Source of the DNA: Bradyrhizobium diazoefficiens
GTDB lineage: Bacteria > Pseudomonadota > Alphaproteobacteria > Rhizobiales > Xanthobacteraceae
Length of the DNA stretch: 64,000 nucleotides
Reading direction: 5' to 3'
Assembly: GCF_018129965.1 (NCBI RefSeq)
Contig: NZ_JAFCKW010000002.1
Location: 124,001-188,000, forward strand
Shown here: positions 27,313-35,399 of the stretch, piece by piece
How positions within the stretch are numbered: position 1 is the first letter of the stretch
Layout: every line of letters begins with the position of its first letter
Translations under genes and position numbers: made by a program
Notes under the pieces: model-generated
Databases searched by the model: none
Seen by the model: the letters and a program-made list of their open reading frames with translations, nothing else
What the model was told of the DNA's origin: nothing

Positions 27313-27498
27313 TCATTCAATCCACCGGGGCGCGGCGCGCTCCGGCTTGCCGGTGGGGCTGTCTGTCCATTTCGCCATGTCCATCGCCCGGGCGTCGATG
27401 CTTTCGCACCAGAGGCAGGTGAACTGCGTCGAACCCGTCCTGGTCAGCATGGGGACCAGGCCATGGCCGCAGCCGGTACAACGGGTGGTGTCGGCCAT
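27313..27498 (-). CDS. Small zinc-ribbon-like protein, 61 aa
   Basis: The short protein has two CxxC knuckles (TRCTGCGHGL and FTCLWCESID) spaced 17 residues apart, the layout of a zinc ribbon, followed by a basic tail with a Trp-rich end. The ATG lies behind a strong GGAGGA site. It is monocistronic. The partner is unknown; small ribbons of this kind often bind nucleic acid or protein. Confidence 0.72.
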   Translation of the reverse strand: MADTTRCTGCGHGLVPMLTRTGSTQFTCLWCESIDARAMDMAKWTDSPTGKPERAAPRWIE

Positions 27499-27717
27499 GT
27501 ATTCCTCCCTGCCACGGTCAATTCCGCAGCGCCCTTATCGTCGCCAAAGCTTGCGTGGGCGCTATGTCGGCACCTGACCGGAGCGCTGATGTCCAGGATT
27601 GCAGATGTAGCAATTCAACGTGACACGGCTGCGATGTCGTCGCCGGTTTCGCGATAGGCGCTGTGTGTCGATTGCAGCGAGCGGATGCCTGCCGCGATCA
27701 CGCGTGAGGACGCGGTC

Positions 27718-28608
27718 CTAGCCAAAGCGACCGGTAATGAATTGCTCCGTTTGCCGGTGTTTGGGGCTGACGAAGATGTCCCGGACCGTGCCGAATTCGA
27801 CCAACTCGCCCAGATACATGAAGCCTGCGAAATCCGAGACGCGCGCGGCCTGCTGGAGGTTATGGGTCACGATGACGATCGCGTGGTCGTTCTTGAGTTC
27901 GTCGATCGTCTGTTCGATCTTGGCCGACGAGATCGGATCGATCGCGGAGCAGGGTTCGTCGAGCAAAAGGACATCCGGCTTGGCTGCGATCGCGCGCGCG
28001 ATGCTGAGCCGCTGCTGCTGTCCGCCGGACAGATCGAAACCGCTGTGCATCAGGCCGTCCTTGACCTCGTCCCACAGCGCCGCCCGTCGCAATGCGGACT
28101 CGACCAGATCGTCCATCTCCGCTTTGCCGATATCGTGCTGCAACCTGATCGCAAAAGCCACGTTGTCGTAGACCGTCATCGGAAACGGGGTCGGCTTCTG
28201 AAACACCATGCCGATCCGCGCGCGAAGCCTGTAGACGTCGATCTTGCCGAGGATATTCGCGCCGTCGAAGATGATCTCACCTTCCGCGCGCTGGCCCGGA
28301 TAAAGATCGTGCATGCGGTTGAGCACGCGAAGCAGGGTGGATTTGCCGCAGCCTGACGGCCCCATGAATGCGGTGACGCTATTGTCGTGAATCGGCACCG
28401 TCACATTGCGCAGTGCCTGCTTGCCGTCTTCGTAATAGAAATTCAAATGCTTGACGCTGATCCTGACGGGAGTCGGTGCGATCGCGTGCCTGGCATCGAC
28501 TATGTTCGTCATCGCCTGCCTTGCGGCATCTTCCCGGTTCGCCCCGGGCTGATCGAGCAGCGGGAAATTCATTGCAGCGGTCGGAGACATCGCGGGGCTC
28601 CCGGACAA
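27718..28608 (-). CDS. pstB: Phosphate ABC transporter ATP-binding protein PstB (orphan)
   Basis: PstB powers high-affinity phosphate uptake with PstS, PstC and PstA. The 296-residue protein has Walker A (GPSGCGKST), signature ([14 protein letters not shown]), Walker B ([13 protein letters not shown]) and the Q loop of PstB ([17 protein letters not shown]), with the typical RMHDLYPG. An extra N-terminal tail of about 45 residues precedes the usual start; ATGs at 28593, 28572 and 28512 are alternatives. None of pstS, pstC, pstA or phoU is adjacent, which is unusual. A FixK/FNR box lies 51 bases upstream. Confidence 0.93.
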   Translation of the reverse strand: MSGSPAMSPTAAMNFPLLDQPGANREDAARQAMTNIVDARHAIAPTPVRISVKHLNFYYEDGKQALRNVTVPIHDNSVTAFMGPSGCGKSTLLRVLNRMHDLYPGQRAEGEIIFDGANILGKIDVYRLRARIGMVFQKPTPFPMTVYDNVAFAIRLQHDIGKAEMDDLVESALRRAALWDEVKDGLMHSGFDLSGGQQQRLSIARAIAAKPDVLLLDEPCSAIDPISSAKIEQTIDELKNDHAIVIVTHNLQQAARVSDFAGFMYLGELVEFGTVRDIFVSPKHRQTEQFITGRFG

Positions 28609-28658
28609 TTAAATCTGCCGATGACCGGCATCATTAGCGAAAGAATGGATGAAGCCGC

Positions 28659-28672
28659 TTGATACCGATCAA
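28659..28672. promoter_or_regulatory. FixK/FNR box
   Basis: The sequence TTGAT-ACCG-ATCAA is a perfect dyad equal to the FNR/FixK consensus TTGAT-N4-ATCAA, and the flanking bases (C left, G right) extend it. Its centre is about 57 bases upstream of the pstB start and about 182 bases upstream of the first nhaA start codon. A -41.5 type activator position fits a pstB transcript beginning near 28625, or an nhaA transcript beginning near 28707. Confidence 0.8.
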
Positions 28673-28847
28673 GTGATGTTGCGATTCCGGCGCACGTCAT
28701 CGTGCATGAAAACCGCGCGGGGCTTCACGACAGCGTCACAATCGGTGCGAGCCGGCTCATCAGCGCGTCGATCGGGGTTGCCTTCGGCCCGTCGCCGTGT
28801 AGAACACCTCCGGGTGCTCGCTGCATGTAGCAGCGGCAGGTCAAGCG

Positions 28848-30116
28848 ATGGTCGGGCCGCCACGCGGGATGCATGTGCCCATGAACGATCGAGTCCCCGG
28901 CAGTGATCTGCCCAAAACGCCTGTTTTCGTCGAGCGGGCGCTTTCCGCACTCCAGCATTTCCTGCATGTCGAGGCCATCAGCGGCATCGTGCTGCTCGCG
29001 GCAGCGGCCGCCGCATTGCTATGGGCCAACTCGCCCTTCGCCCATTCGTATCATGAGGTCTGGAACCTGCAGGTTCCCCTTCGCTTCGGCGCGTTCGCCT
29101 TCGAGAGGCCGCTGCATTTCTGGATCAACGATGGCTTGATGACGATCTTCTTCCTGGTCGTCGGGCTGGAGATCCGGAGCGAAATCCACGACGGTGCGCT
29201 TAGCCGGTTCGATCAGGCGATCCTGCCGGTGCTGGCGGCTGTCGGCGGCGTCGTCGTTCCCGCACTGATTTACCTCAGCTTCAATGCTGCCCCTGCGCGC
29301 GGCCAGGGCTGGGCGATCCCGACGGCAACCGACATCGCCTTCGCCGTCGGCGTGCTCGCGCTGCTTGGCAAGTCGATTCCGGGCAATGTGCGGGTGTTTC
29401 TGCTGGCGCTGGCAATCATCGACGACGTCATCGCGGTTATCATCATCGCGGCGTTCTACACCAGCAGACTCGATCCATACGGCTTTGCCGTCGCAGCGCT
29501 CGGCGTCCTGCTCGCGCTGGGCTTTCAGCGGATGGGGCTCGGCTCCGCTTTTGCCTACATCCTGCCGGCGTTCATTGTCTGGGCAGGCTTCCTGTTGGCC
29601 GGGGTTCATCCGACGCTCGCCGGCGTGGTGCTGGGCCTGATTACACCGGTGCGATCGGACAGCCGCGGGATCATCCCGCCCGTGACGCGCGTGGAGCAGG
29701 CGATGCATCCCTGGGTTGCCTACGCGATCATGCCGCTGTTCGCGCTGGCGAATGCGGGTGTCGGTTTTGCGAGTTCGGAACTGTCGGGCGGTGCACAGTT
29801 CGTGACGCTGGGTGTTGCCCTGGCGCTGTGCGCGGGAAAGCCGGTCGGCGTGGTCGGCGCGACCTGGCTTGCGGTGCGCAGTGGCTGGTGCCGCCTCGCT
29901 CCCGGCGTCTCGTGGGGCGCCGTCTGCCTCATCGGCCTGTTGGCCGGCATCGGCTTCACCATGTCGATCTTCATCGCGATGCTCGCGTTCACGGACGAGA
30001 AGCTGCTGGATGCGGCTAAGCTCGGCGTGCTGCTCGGCTCGCTGATTTCCGTGACGCTCGGCCTCGGATGGGGCGCGGAATACGCCCAGCGCCTGAGGAA
30101 GCAGACGGAGCATTAA
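28848..30116 (+). CDS. nhaA: Na+/H+ antiporter NhaA
   Basis: NhaA exports sodium in exchange for protons. The protein (422 residues from 28848) has the family signatures: [36 protein letters not shown], the ion-binding Asp pair in [16 protein letters not shown], and later helices with [15 protein letters not shown]. In-frame ATGs at 28848, 28869 and 28881 are possible starts; none has a strong ribosome-binding site, and 28881 gives the usual family length. It is divergent from pstB across a FixK/FNR box and is followed by the TerB-TerC gene cluster. Confidence 0.93.
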   Translation: MVGPPRGMHVPMNDRVPGSDLPKTPVFVERALSALQHFLHVEAISGIVLLAAAAAALLWANSPFAHSYHEVWNLQVPLRFGAFAFERPLHFWINDGLMTIFFLVVGLEIRSEIHDGALSRFDQAILPVLAAVGGVVVPALIYLSFNAAPARGQGWAIPTATDIAFAVGVLALLGKSIPGNVRVFLLALAIIDDVIAVIIIAAFYTSRLDPYGFAVAALGVLLALGFQRMGLGSAFAYILPAFIVWAGFLLAGVHPTLAGVVLGLITPVRSDSRGIIPPVTRVEQAMHPWVAYAIMPLFALANAGVGFASSELSGGAQFVTLGVALALCAGKPVGVVGATWLAVRSGWCRLAPGVSWGAVCLIGLLAGIGFTMSIFIAMLAFTDEKLLDAAKLGVLLGSLISVTLGLGWGAEYAQRLRKQTEH

Positions 30117-30387
30117 TGCCGGTCCGCCGCACAAGGAACCCGATGCGGCGGCTGGTCGCACTCCCGCCAGCTTGATTCCGGCGGCTCCATCTTTATCTCT
30201 GTCACGAACAAGAATCCGGGCCCCTCTGGCGAGGCCGCTGACGGTGTCAGCCAACCTCGCGATGTCGGATGACCTGTCCCGCGCGAAAGCGATGGATTGG
30301 CCGATCGTCGGGCTCCTTCTGTTCCCTCCGACCCCATCGTCCCCATCGCAGCTTCTTGCGGCCATTTCGCAATGTCGAGGAGCTATG

Positions 30388-30840
30388 ATGTCTGACGGCG
30401 CCACTTCCAATCCGATCGAGCCCGAAATCACCGAACCGGCCCGCCTCAACGAACAGGCTGCGGTGGCGCTGGTGATTGCCGGCGCGCTCGTCGCAGTCGC
30501 CGACCGGCGCGTCTCGCCGGTCGAGCGCGACGAGGTGATCCGTTTCATCCGCGATCGCGGCCTCGCGCCGCACATGAGTGACGATCGCTTGTTTGCGATA
30601 TTCGACGATCTGGCGGAACGACTCGAGGAGCCGGACTTTGCCAACGTCGTGATCGATGCGCTGCGGCCGGTCGCGAATCTTCCGCTCTCGTCGCATCTGA
30701 TGGAGCTGTCGGAGCGCGTCGCCGCCGCGGACGAGGACGTGCATCCCCACGAGTTGCAGGCGATCAAGCTGTTGCGGCTGCTGACGCTCGTGCTGCCGCG
30801 GGCAAAACAAATCACGCCGAACGCGGTGCGCCCCGAATAG
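30388..30840 (+). CDS. TerB-like tellurite-resistance family protein
   Basis: The 150-residue protein is a small all-helical TerB fold: helices with conserved acidic positions (VALVIAGALVAVADRRVSPVER, DEVIRFIRDRG, ELSERVAAADEDVHPHEL). TerB-type domains bind divalent metal through acidic residues and are linked to membrane stress systems. Tandem ATGs at 30385 and 30388 follow GAGGAG; the second has the better spacing. It precedes a small membrane gene and a TerC gene, supporting the family call. Confidence 0.82.
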   Translation: MSDGATSNPIEPEITEPARLNEQAAVALVIAGALVAVADRRVSPVERDEVIRFIRDRGLAPHMSDDRLFAIFDDLAERLEEPDFANVVIDALRPVANLPLSSHLMELSERVAAADEDVHPHELQAIKLLRLLTLVLPRAKQITPNAVRPE

Positions 30841-30862
30841 CGCACCGCTCAATGGAGCCACC

Positions 30863-31216
30863 ATGAGCGCAGTATCGGACGAACGGACGACGGTAGCCCC
30901 GGGCAGCACCGGCCAGATGGCCGGTGGTGACCCGCGCCTTGACAAGCTCGTCCATCGCATGCCTCAACGCGTGGGTGACGTCGTCTCCTATCTGCTCAAA
31001 CCGTCCAGCCGCTGGGTGAGGATTCCGTCCGGCGCGCTGCTCGTCGTCGGCGGCGTGCTGTCGTTCCTGCCCGTGCTCGGCGTCTGGATGCTGCCGCTGG
31101 GGCTTGCGCTGCTCGCCGAGGACGTCCCCGCGCTGCGGTCCTCCCGTTCCAAGGTCTTCGACTGGATCGAGCGGAAGAAGCCGCATTGGCTCGATCCGTC
31201 CATCCCGGAAAAATGA
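30863..31216 (+). CDS. Small membrane protein between terB-like and terC-like genes, 117 aa
   Basis: The 117-residue protein has a soluble N-terminus (about 50 residues), then two adjacent hydrophobic stretches (IPSGALLVVGGVLSFLPVLG and VWMLPLGLALLAEDVPALR) and a basic C-terminus (WIERKKPHWLDP). The Gly/Pro/Trp-rich membrane segment recalls the PGPGW family, but I am not sure. It lies 22 bases after the TerB gene and six bases before the TerC gene, so it is part of that operon. Confidence 0.75.
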   Translation: MSAVSDERTTVAPGSTGQMAGGDPRLDKLVHRMPQRVGDVVSYLLKPSSRWVRIPSGALLVVGGVLSFLPVLGVWMLPLGLALLAEDVPALRSSRSKVFDWIERKKPHWLDPSIPEK

Positions 31217-31222
31217 TAAGAC

Positions 31223-31864
31223 ATGTTTGAGTTCGTCACTGCCGACGCGCTGTCCGCGTTGCTCCAGGTCATCCTGATCGATCTCGTGCTGGCCGGCGAC
31301 AACGCCGTCGTCATCGGCCTTGCCGCCGCGGGCCTGCCGGCCGAGCAGCGCCGGCGAGCCATCGTCGTCGGCATCATCGCCGCCACCGCGCTGCGCATCG
31401 TCTTCGCCGGCGTCGCGACCCAGCTTCTGCAGGTGATCGGCTTGCTGCTCGCCGGCGGCGTGCTGCTGCTGTGGGTGTGCTGGAGGATGTGGCGTGAGCT
31501 GCGCGAGCAGAGCGCGCATTCCGGCGAGCTGGCCTTCAGCCATGGCGGCGGCGCGGGGGTTGCTGCGGCGCCCCGCAAGACCTTCGGGCAGGCGGCGGCG
31601 CAGATTGTCGCAGCCGACATCTCGATGTCGCTCGACAACGTGCTGGCCGTCGCCGGCGCGGCGCGTGAGCATCCCTATATCCTCGCGTTCGGCTTGCTCT
31701 TGTCGGTCGGCTTGATGGGCGTTGCCGCCGACCTGCTCGGGCGCGTGCTGCAGAAGCAGCGCTGGATCGCCTATGTCGGTCTTGCCATCATCGTTTACGT
31801 CGCCTTCGAAATGATTTATCGGGGCTCGCTCGAGCTTGCGCCCGTGATCGCGAGCCTGAGCTGA
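31223..31864 (+). CDS. TerC-family integral membrane protein (YjbE-type)
   Basis: The 213-residue protein has about seven membrane helices with two family motifs carrying conserved acidic residues: DLVLAGDNAVVIGLAAAGLP and AADISMSLDNVLAVAGAARE. TerC/YjbE proteins export metals such as manganese or shape membrane stress responses. It follows the small membrane gene by six bases and is followed 28 bases later by the UPF0114 gene. The ion carried is not shown by sequence. Confidence 0.92.
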   Translation: MFEFVTADALSALLQVILIDLVLAGDNAVVIGLAAAGLPAEQRRRAIVVGIIAATALRIVFAGVATQLLQVIGLLLAGGVLLLWVCWRMWRELREQSAHSGELAFSHGGGAGVAAAPRKTFGQAAAQIVAADISMSLDNVLAVAGAAREHPYILAFGLLLSVGLMGVAADLLGRVLQKQRWIAYVGLAIIVYVAFEMIYRGSLELAPVIASLS

Positions 31865-31892
31865 TGGTCCTGCCCGCGCTCCGGAGTGATCG

Positions 31893-32483
31893 ATGACGTC
31901 TGACCCCAAAGCACCTTCGGCCACGCCTGCGCCGACGCCGCAGATCGGCCTGTTCGCCCAGCTGATCTTCGGCTCCCGCTGGTTGCAGGTGCCGCTCTAT
32001 ATCGGCCTGATCGTCGCACAGGCCGTTTACGTTCTGCTGTTCCTGAAGGAGCTCTGGCACCTGGTCGTGCATTCGTTCGACGCCACCGAGCAGCAGATCA
32101 TGCTCGTCGTGCTCGGACTGATCGACGTCGTCATGATCTCGAACCTGCTGGTGATGGTGATCGTCGGCGGCTACGAGACCTTCGTCTCGCGCCTGAACCT
32201 CGACGGCCATCCCGACGAGCCGGAATGGCTGAGCCACGTCAACGCCAGCGTGCTCAAGATCAAGCTGGCGATGGCCATTATCGGCATCTCCTCGATCTCG
32301 CTGCTGCGGACGTTCATCGAGGCCGGCAATCTCGGCACGACGCGGAGCAATTTCACCGAGAGCGGCGTGATGTGGCAGGTGTTGATCCACCTGACCTTCA
32401 TCATCTCGGCGATCGGCATCGCCTGGGTCGACCGTCTCAGCGAGAGTGGACACAGGCACAGCAAGGAGGCCTATCACGGCTGA
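31893..32483 (+). CDS. UPF0114 (YqhA-like) membrane protein
   Basis: This 196-residue protein has four membrane helices of the YqhA/UPF0114 family: FGSRWLQVPLYIGLIVAQAV, IMLVVLGLIDVVMISNLLVM followed by VIVGGYETFVS, KLAMAIIGISSISLLRTFIE, and a last helix near IHLTFIISAIGIAW. It begins 28 bases after the TerC gene and ends the cluster. The family function is unknown. The TerB-TerC context suggests membrane or ion stress. Confidence 0.9.
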   Translation: MTSDPKAPSATPAPTPQIGLFAQLIFGSRWLQVPLYIGLIVAQAVYVLLFLKELWHLVVHSFDATEQQIMLVVLGLIDVVMISNLLVMVIVGGYETFVSRLNLDGHPDEPEWLSHVNASVLKIKLAMAIIGISSISLLRTFIEAGNLGTTRSNFTESGVMWQVLIHLTFIISAIGIAWVDRLSESGHRHSKEAYHG

Positions 32484-32493
32484 GCACGCGCGG

Positions 32494-33441
32494 TCAGTGA
32501 CGCCGGCCCCGCGCCAGCGTCTCGGACGGAGCCTCGCCGAACGTCATCTTGTAGCTCTTCGCGAAATCACCGAGGTGCCAGAAGCCGTTGCCGAGCGCCG
32601 CGGCCTTGACGCTCAATCCGGCGCTGCCGGTCATGAGCTGGATGCGGGTGGACCACAGGCGCTTGAGCCTGAGGTGGTGATGCAGGCTGCCGCCGTGCAC
32701 GGCTTGCGTGGCAGTCTGGAGCGTGCGCACCGAGACGCCCAGCGCGCGGGCGAGGTCGTCGCTGTAGAGCGGCTTGGCGCCGAAAGTTGCCGCCAGTTCG
32801 TCGAGGCGCGCGACCAGCTTGTACTGCTTGTCGAAGGAACCACGCCGCGCCGCCAGCCCGTCGGCCGGCACCAGCGTGGCGTCGAGGCAGTCGAGCAGGG
32901 TTTCCTGGACCGGGCGACTCAGCAAATCGAACTGCCGGGGATCGCCGTGCTCCGAGGCGAGGCAGAACATGTTCAGGATGGTGGCGCGCAGCCGCGCCAG
33001 AGCCGCATCTTGCGAGCGAAAGAACCCAAGTCCGCTGTCGTAATCCGCCCAGCCGCGATGGCGCATGTCCGAGTTGAAACGCATCATCAGGTAGGTGTTG
33101 GGCTGACGCTCGACTGACTTGACCGGAACCTTGCCGCGCACCACGCTCACCGTCGCATTGTCGATCTCGCGGCCGTTCGAGATGGAGTGAAAGCTGAACG
33201 GGACCACGAGGCCGACGCCTTGATCGGTCCCGACCTCCAGTTCGAGCTCGCGCGCGAAGGCGCGCTGGAGCACAAAGATCCCATCCCGGAGCGGGAGGAT
33301 CGCGCGCGACACGGAGAAATCCCGCGGGTTGAGCGGCGTGGATGTGCCGAGGCCCAGCACCTCGTTGGCGCGAAACTCGTCGAAGTCCGTAAAACGCTCG
33401 ACGCCGAGGACTCGCGAAGGCTTCAGCCGACCAATCGGCAT
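32494..33441 (-). CDS. AraC-family transcriptional regulator
   Basis: The 315-residue regulator has an N-terminal ligand domain of the AraC_binding_2 type (about residues 10-200) and a C-terminal double helix-turn-helix (LARALGVSVRTLQTATQAV, then AALGNGFWHLGDFAKSYKMTFGEAPSE). It converges on the UPF0114 gene with ten bases between. The upstream region (33442-33548) is short and is shared with nothing, so it may be autoregulated. The ligand is unknown. Confidence 0.9.
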   Translation of the reverse strand: MPIGRLKPSRVLGVERFTDFDEFRANEVLGLGTSTPLNPRDFSVSRAILPLRDGIFVLQRAFARELELEVGTDQGVGLVVPFSFHSISNGREIDNATVSVVRGKVPVKSVERQPNTYLMMRFNSDMRHRGWADYDSGLGFFRSQDAALARLRATILNMFCLASEHGDPRQFDLLSRPVQETLLDCLDATLVPADGLAARRGSFDKQYKLVARLDELAATFGAKPLYSDDLARALGVSVRTLQTATQAVHGGSLHHHLRLKRLWSTRIQLMTGSAGLSVKAAALGNGFWHLGDFAKSYKMTFGEAPSETLARGRRH

Positions 33442-33548
33442 TTCAGAATTCCCTGGGGATACGCAGGCTGAACTGGCGGACGGTATCAGATGGCCGACCT
33501 TCGGCCCTACCCCGGGAAACTACTGTCAGCCTTCATGACGCGACTTCG

Positions 33549-34487
33549 TCACGTCACCTGCGGATAGGCCATGTTCTCCCGCCGCTCGCGCTCGCCGAGC
33601 TCGCGGACCAGCTCCTGGAGGAATGACTCGGTGTAAGCGGGCAGGGTGCGCTCGGCGCGGACATAAATGCCGAGGTCCGACCAGACCGGGCTCCCGGCAT
33701 TGTCCAGCGGCAGGAACATGAGCTGGCTATCCCGCGAGAGCCGGCCGATGCCGAGCTGGGTCTGGAAGGCGACACCGACGCCGCGCGCGGCAAGCTCGCG
33801 CATCAGGTCGATCGAGTTGGCCTGGATCGCCGGCTCCGGCGTCTCCGGGAGCTGGGCGATCAGCGGCTGGAGCAGATGATAGATCGACAGCTCCGGTAGC
33901 GCGTTGATGACGGGGAAGGCGAGGCATTGCGCCAGAGTGACCGTCTTGCGCCGCGCCAGCGGATGCTCGCGGGCGACGATGGCGCCGAGGCGGAAACGCT
34001 TCAAGGCGACCTGGCGCAGGTCCGGCGGATGTCGCAGTGCCATCGCGATGCCGATATCGGCCTCGCCGCGGCTGAGCGCCTCCAGCACGTCCGATGATCC
34101 CTTGATCTCGGTGGTGAAGCTGACCCGCCGGGCGCGGCCGCGATGCGCCGCGATCAGGTCGGGCAGCACCGACTCGGTCAGGGATTCGATACAGGCGATG
34201 CTGACCGTGCCGTGCCAGGCCCCGGAGAGGGACGCGACGTCCGAGCGAAAGCGGTCGAGGTCCTGGAGCACGTTCATGACATGCCGGGCCAGCATTTCGC
34301 CGACCGTGGTCAGCGTCAGGCCGCGCGCGTTACGCTCGAATAAAGGTGAGCCAACTTCTTGTTCGAGCTTGAGAATTTGGCGGCTGACCGCGGATGAGGC
34401 GACGTTCAGGACGCGCGCCGCCGCCCGGATCGAGCCGGTGCGACGGACGGCGTGGAAGTACTGGATGGCCGGTGAATGAAATCGCAT
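33549..34487 (-). CDS. LysR-family transcriptional regulator
   Basis: The 312-residue protein has an N-terminal winged HTH (FHAVRRTGSIRAAARVLNVA ... VSRQILKLEQEVGSPLFER) and a LysR substrate-binding domain (WHGTVSIACIESLTESVLPD ...). The ATG at 34487 follows GAGGG; the longer frame upstream is not needed. It is divergent from the bipartite DNA-binding-like gene at 34650, a usual arrangement for a LysR regulator and its target, but the target is not proven. Confidence 0.92.
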   Translation of the reverse strand: MRFHSPAIQYFHAVRRTGSIRAAARVLNVASSAVSRQILKLEQEVGSPLFERNARGLTLTTVGEMLARHVMNVLQDLDRFRSDVASLSGAWHGTVSIACIESLTESVLPDLIAAHRGRARRVSFTTEIKGSSDVLEALSRGEADIGIAMALRHPPDLRQVALKRFRLGAIVAREHPLARRKTVTLAQCLAFPVINALPELSIYHLLQPLIAQLPETPEPAIQANSIDLMRELAARGVGVAFQTQLGIGRLSRDSQLMFLPLDNAGSPVWSDLGIYVRAERTLPAYTESFLQELVRELGERERRENMAYPQVT

Positions 34488-34649
34488 GGGACCCTCGGGC
34501 TCAACTATAGCCGTTGCCGAAACGGCAGCAACCCGTGCGAATCTCTCTGCTTTTCGAGAGCGCTTGTCCCACCTAGGCTCATTGCCGGTTTGGCCGGTCC
34601 TGCCGGGGAATCGCCATGCCTTGCGCAACCGTGCGCCAGGGGATTTGGG

Positions 34650-35231
34650 GTGAACGAGAACATTGTTTGCGAGCCGGCGGTCGTGCCGGACACGCGGCTG
34701 GTCGATCGCCGCCGGGCCGCGGCCTATGTCGGGGTGACCGCCGGCCGCTTCGAGCAATTGGTGCGCGACAATGTCGTGCCGCCGCCGGTCATGGTGGACA
34801 ACAAGCGGCGCTGGCCGCTCGCGCTGCTCGACGTCGCCAGAGACGCGGTCATCAGCGGCATGCCGGCCCTGCCGACGGCGATTGTCGATGCCGGTGCCGA
34901 GACGCGCCCGTGCGAACGCGACGTGGCGCCTGCCTCCCAGGAACTGCCGGACCAGGCGTGGTTCGAGCAGCGCGCGCGGTTCGTCCAGCGCGTGCGCCGG
35001 TCGCTGCTGTCGGGCAACGAGATCCGTCTGCTGCGCGAGTTCAAGCTGCTCAAGCAGAACCAGATCAGCATGTTCGGCTATTACGGCAGCTTCGAAGCCC
35101 TGATGGTGCGCGGCTATGTCGTCGAGGTCGCACGCAAGCCGCCGTCGAGCCGTCCGCTGGTCACCTATCGGCTGACGCCGCGAGGCGAGCAGGTGATCTC
35201 GGCGCTGAAGGACGAGCCGGTCGTGGGCTGA
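34650..35231 (+). CDS. Putative DNA-binding protein, HTH at both ends, 193 aa
   Basis: No named family recognised. Residues about 14-50 (LVDRRRAAAYVGVTAGRFEQ then LVRDNVVPPPVMVDNKRRW) resemble the MerR/excisionase-type helix-turn-helix used for DNA sites. The C-terminus (ARFVQRVRRSLLSGNEIRLL ... VTYRLTPRGEQVISAL) looks like a MarR/PadR-type winged helix. The start is a GTG at 34650 behind AGGGGA; longer frames are less likely. It is divergent from the LysR gene. Function is unknown. Confidence 0.65.
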   Translation: MNENIVCEPAVVPDTRLVDRRRAAAYVGVTAGRFEQLVRDNVVPPPVMVDNKRRWPLALLDVARDAVISGMPALPTAIVDAGAETRPCERDVAPASQELPDQAWFEQRARFVQRVRRSLLSGNEIRLLREFKLLKQNQISMFGYYGSFEALMVRGYVVEVARKPPSSRPLVTYRLTPRGEQVISALKDEPVVG

Positions 35232-35399
35232 CGACACGGCCCGACGACTGCCGCGAATTCGCGCAGGACCGCGTCCGGTCCTGACGCGGCCCGTACGCGA
35301 GGGCGGCAAGGTCGCCTTGCACATCGAACACGATCCGTCCCCGTTCTTTGAACATGAGTAAGGGGCTGCGGCGACTGCGCCGCGACCCCGGATGCCGGA

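Noticed and set aside
27313..27498. The small zinc-ribbon frame as random noise
   Set aside because: Rejected as noise: two CxxC pairs and a strong GGAGGA site support it as a gene, so it is kept as a feature.
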